Positions 61,536 to 64,000 of a DNA stretch of 64,000 bases are shown here, piece by piece. The stretch is taken from the NCBI RefSeq assembly GCF_017874545.1, contig NZ_JAGGLT010000011.1, forward strand, positions 1 through 64,000. The letters run 5' to 3'. How positions within the stretch are numbered: the stretch's first letter is position 1; the number at the start of each line of letters is the position of its first letter. The notes beneath the pieces were generated by a model, which worked only from the letters and a program-made list of their open reading frames with translations, had not been told where the DNA came from and made no database searches. This DNA comes from Thermoanaerobacterium butyriciformans. Lineage in GTDB: Bacteria > Bacillota > Thermoanaerobacteria > Thermoanaerobacterales > Thermoanaerobacteraceae. The position numbers were made by a program, and so were the translations under genes.

Positions 61536-62696
61536 TTAAATTATTTTACCATAAATGCCGCCACCACCTGCTTTTATTTTTACATTTCCATATCTTGCAT
61601 CTACAATATTCTTTGCCAATTTTTCACCTATACATTCTCTTAATTGTTCGAAAGGTGCTTCATGTAAAACATATATCTCATTTCCAACTTCATACAAGAG
61701 CTTTTTCACTGTTTTAGGACCAATTCCGGGTATAAATTCCAGTGGAATCTGATAGATATATTCCGGTCTAAATGCAGGATGCAATATTTTTTGATCCTTT
61801 ATTTCATATATTCGATCCAAAACACCAAATACTACATTTTCACTGTTGCAATACGCGCATTTGTGAATAGGAGGATTTGTGTTCGAAATTTTACTGCAGT
61901 CAAGGCAAAATGTCCTGTGATATTTACCTAATGCAGGATTTAAACCATAGTTTCTTATGATGCCACTTCTAGATTTAAGCGTCAATTTTACGCTTTTAAA
62001 GTCAGGACTTGGTAAGTCAAAAACATTAAATTCTCTTCCTATTTTTTGCAGAGAATGAGCATCTGAATTGCTTAAAAAAACTTTGTAGCTTAATTCACTG
62101 ATCATATCAGCCAAATATGTATCAGAACTTAAACCAAGCTCGATAGCAAAGACTTCATCATAATATTTTTCAAATACACGACTTAATCTATCAGTCGTAT
62201 TCCCATAATAACTTTTATACGGCGTAAATACATGAGCAGGCACGACAAATCCATCGAAATCTCTTACTATCTTTAATATTTCTATGCTATTTAGCCTGCA
62301 TTTCTGTGTACTTAAGTTTATATTATTGATATACTTAGACAATATTTTAGAAAAAGCTCTCATTGATTCAATGTCTTTTAAGAAACATAATAAATGTGGT
62401 GAACCCGCCAATTCACCACCGACCTCTATCTCACTTACTAATTGTAAAACAATCTTATCTTTGTATATAAGCCCTCCGCCATCTAACTGTCTTAGTACAT
62501 CATTTTTAACCAAATCCTCCAATTCATCCAAAATCTCAGGTACTGCACAATCTACGATTCCTACAATATCTATACCCTTTTCTACACATTTTTCAAATAT
62601 ATTTTCTACTGTTAAACTTGGCGATGCAGTTATCTTAACAGGTTTTCCGCTTTTCGTTCTTCCCAAATGAACATGTAAATCAGCATTGTAGTACAA
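61536..62696 (-). CDS. Endonuclease Q family PHP protein
   Basis: A 386-residue protein of the TIGR00375/EndoQ family, which nicks 5' to deaminated bases, abasic sites and other lesions. PHP motifs: NADLHVHLGRT near the start, GIVDCAVPE, PAHVFTPY, SNSDAHSL; then a zinc ribbon CLDCSK...HKCAYC and a C-terminal helix-hairpin-helix EFIPGIGPKTVKKLL. Start is TTG seven bases after GAGGTATTTGAA. It adds to the repair genes of the window. Confidence 0.9.
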   Translation of the reverse strand: MYYNADLHVHLGRTKSGKPVKITASPSLTVENIFEKCVEKGIDIVGIVDCAVPEILDELEDLVKNDVLRQLDGGGLIYKDKIVLQLVSEIEVGGELAGSPHLLCFLKDIESMRAFSKILSKYINNINLSTQKCRLNSIEILKIVRDFDGFVVPAHVFTPYKSYYGNTTDRLSRVFEKYYDEVFAIELGLSSDTYLADMISELSYKVFLSNSDAHSLQKIGREFNVFDLPSPDFKSVKLTLKSRSGIIRNYGLNPALGKYHRTFCLDCSKISNTNPPIHKCAYCNSENVVFGVLDRIYEIKDQKILHPAFRPEYIYQIPLEFIPGIGPKTVKKLLYEVGNEIYVLHEAPFEQLRECIGEKLAKNIVDARYGNVKIKAGGGGIYGKII

Positions 62697-62711
62697 TTCA
62701 AATACCTCTTT

Positions 62712-63236
62712 TCATTTGATATAATACAAAAGTGCTATTAAGGTTTTAGCATCCTCTATTAAGCCATTTTTAATCATTTCTTTTATCTCGTCAACGCTAT
62801 ACTCATAAACATCTAAAAATTCATCAGCGTCCGTATGAGGCGTACCTTTTTCTAAATCATCTGCTAAATATAAATGCAAAACCTCAGTAGAAAAACCTGG
62901 AGATGGATAAAATGAAAAAATATGTTTCAGTTCCTTTGCTATATAACCTGTTTCTTCCATCAGTTCTCTTTTTGCACATTCATCAGGTTTTTCTCCAATA
63001 TCTAATTTCCCTGCTGGTATCTCTAACAACACTTTTTCAGCAGGCTTCCTATATTGCTTCACCATTATTATTTTGCCATCTTTATTTATAGCCAATATAG
63101 AAACGCCACCTCCATGTTCCACTATCTCCCTTTTTGCAACTTTTCCATTAGGCAATACAACATCATCAATCCTTAGATTTATTATTCTACCAGAAAATAT
63201 TGTATTCGAATTTTTAGTTGGTTCATTTAAATCCAT
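62712..63236 (-). CDS. Nudix hydrolase, ADP-ribose pyrophosphatase type
   Basis: A 174-residue Nudix protein. The Nudix box is GKLDIGEKPDECAKRELMEETGYI (G-x5-E-x7-RE-x2-EE-x-G), preceded by VKQYRKPAEKVLLEIPAG and followed by SFYPSPGFSTEVLHLYLA, the pattern of ADP-ribose pyrophosphatases (NudF). ATG 63236 follows AAGGGTG; the longer ORF to 63281 lacks a site. Downstream of a DUF3866 gene and a small plus-strand ORF. Confidence 0.9.
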   Translation of the reverse strand: MDLNEPTKNSNTIFSGRIINLRIDDVVLPNGKVAKREIVEHGGGVSILAINKDGKIIMVKQYRKPAEKVLLEIPAGKLDIGEKPDECAKRELMEETGYIAKELKHIFSFYPSPGFSTEVLHLYLADDLEKGTPHTDADEFLDVYEYSVDEIKEMIKNGLIEDAKTLIALLYYIK

Positions 63237-63308
63237 TTTATACACCCTTTCTATAAAGAATATTTTTCGCTTAAATTGCATAATATGAAAACAAAGGAGA
63301 TGAATTTA

Positions 63309-63425
63309 ATGATCATATATGAAAATAAAATTTACTTCAAGGGGAAGTTCTGTGAACTTATTAAGCTGCTCAATAAACTTTCTTTAAAATACAAAACATT
63401 TAATGAATTAATTAATTCCAAGTAA
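63309..63425 (+). CDS. Small (38-residue) plus-strand ORF of unknown function
   Basis: ATG 63309 is preceded by AAAGGAG at seven bases. The product begins MIIYENKIYFKGKFCELIKL and is basic, with no membrane segment. It overlaps the 3' end of the converging DUF3866 gene by 18 bases and points away from the Nudix gene. A good ribosome-binding site and codon use suggest translation; no family recognised. Confidence 0.55.
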   Translation: MIIYENKIYFKGKFCELIKLLNKLSLKYKTFNELINSK

Positions 63426-64000
63426 TTTAGAACAATAAATTGCGGCCGCACCACATGCATCAAAAAATTCTTTTTCCTCATTGATTGTTCTTCCCATTGT
63501 CGTAAATTTTAAATCTTTTACTTCCAATAAAATATCACTAGTAATTTTAGAGTCGATAAAATATTTATTAACTTTATCAAATGCGTGGTTTTCTTTTAAT
63601 TGTTTTTCCAAAATCAAATGTTTCTCATTATCTAATATAGGCATAGTCAAGTTGCAAGAACTATTCAATAACTCAATTACAGTAGCGGTATGATGGCTTA
63701 TACCAATATGTCTTTCTCTTTTATCATTAAAACTAATTCGTGGTATCAAAATTGGGATACCTTTTAACTTGTTTATTGCATCAATTATACTAGCTTGGTC
63801 TATTCCTGAAAAACCATATTTTGTTCCTGTTCCAACTATGCCGGGTCCCATGGCCACTATTGCCACATCACTCTTTACAATTTCTTTAGCAGATATCAAT
63901 GACGAATAAATATTGACTGCCTCAAAATCACCGCCAAAGGCATGTCCCATAGTAATTGTACTGTCTATAATATTATTTTCTTTTAAATACCTAACTGTAT
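63408..64000 (-). CDS. DUF3866 family protein, truncated by the window edge
   Basis: The frame is open from 63408 to the window end and shows no stop upstream of the internal ATG at 63950 (TVRYLKENN...TMGHAFGGDFEAVN), so the N-terminal part lies outside. The visible 197 or so residues match DUF3866: AIVAMGPGIVGTGTKYGFSG, PRISFNDKRERHIGISHHT and the C-terminal TMGRTINEEKEFFDACGAAA. Function unknown; it is often near nudix and spoIIM genes in clostridia. Confidence 0.85.
   Translation of the reverse strand, partial: TVRYLKENNIIDSTITMGHAFGGDFEAVNIYSSLISAKEIVKSDVAIVAMGPGIVGTGTKYGFSGIDQASIIDAINKLKGIPILIPRISFNDKRERHIGISHHTATVIELLNSSCNLTMPILDNEKHLILEKQLKENHAFDKVNKYFIDSKITSDILLEVKDLKFTTMGRTINEEKEFFDACGAAAIYCSKLLGIN

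Noticed and set aside
1-64000. tRNA, rRNA, CRISPR, insertion sequences or prophage
   Set aside because: Looked for by eye; no cloverleaf, repeat-spacer pattern, transposase or phage gene was found. Xer-type proteins are chromosomal, not integrase-like in context.

Overview
The window is a chromosomal segment from a low-GC, endospore-forming, anaerobic Firmicute. The gene content (sigma-F operon, SpoVA proteins, SpoIIM, SpoVS, GerW, an OadA-type carboxyltransferase), the strongly A+T-rich codon use and the gene order point to the Thermoanaerobacterales, most likely Thermoanaerobacterium or a close relative; the genus is an inference. I see no rRNA, tRNA, CRISPR array, insertion sequence or prophage. 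The segment is almost fully coding, with no gene-free stretch above 300 bases.

Left part, plus strand (1-22119): rimO-pgsA-cinA-recA, a hairpin terminator, then recX followed by an archaeal-style end-resection cluster: nurA, a stand-alone HAS-barrel protein, herA, sbcD (Mre11) and sbcC (Rad50). Next come rny with a consensus sigma-A promoter and an apparent ATT start codon, ymdB, spoVS with a textbook sigma-H promoter, a PHP phosphoesterase, an aspartate aminotransferase, purB, asnS, a SpoVK-like AAA ATPase and ynbB.

At 22.1 kb the coding strand flips, and almost everything to the right is on the minus strand. Listed left to right: lexA, an intact Xer tyrosine recombinase with a 34-bp palindrome upstream, rnhA, proC, hfq-miaA-mutL-mutS, a YlbF-family protein, miaB, an orphan cheR, speH, a four-S1-domain protein, ispH, plsC, a fused chorismate mutase-cytidylate kinase, a DUF4330-type membrane protein, a BaiN/HI0933-type flavoprotein, a histidine phosphatase, an RpiR-type regulator and surE. 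One plus-strand gene of unknown function (42134-42772) interrupts the series. Then come a two-LysM protein, oadA, speE, a GNAT protein, an RluB-type pseudouridine synthase and an uncharacterised two-gene redox pair.

Right end (49-64 kb) is sporulation and cell-division territory: a D,D-carboxypeptidase, gerW, a DUF2953 protein, scpB-scpA, an M50 protease, a CCA/poly(A)-type nucleotidyltransferase, spoVAE-spoVAD-spoVAC with dodecin and an unlisted 45-residue membrane peptide, sigF-spoIIAB-spoIIAA with a perfect sigma-H promoter, dacF, a XerD homologue that has lost most catalytic residues, spoIIM with a near-perfect sigma-E promoter, endonuclease Q, a Nudix ADP-ribose hydrolase and a truncated DUF3866 gene at the edge.

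The themes are DNA repair and recombination (recA, recX, NurA/HerA/Mre11/Rad50, lexA, mutSL, endonuclease Q, Xer), RNA metabolism (RNase Y, YlbF, Hfq, MiaA, MiaB, RimO) and sporulation. The observations most worth following up are the XerD pseudo-enzyme, the AroH-Cmk fusion with its start-codon problem, the ATT start of rny, the NurA-HerA-SbcCD operon behind recA, and the palindrome in front of the intact Xer gene.
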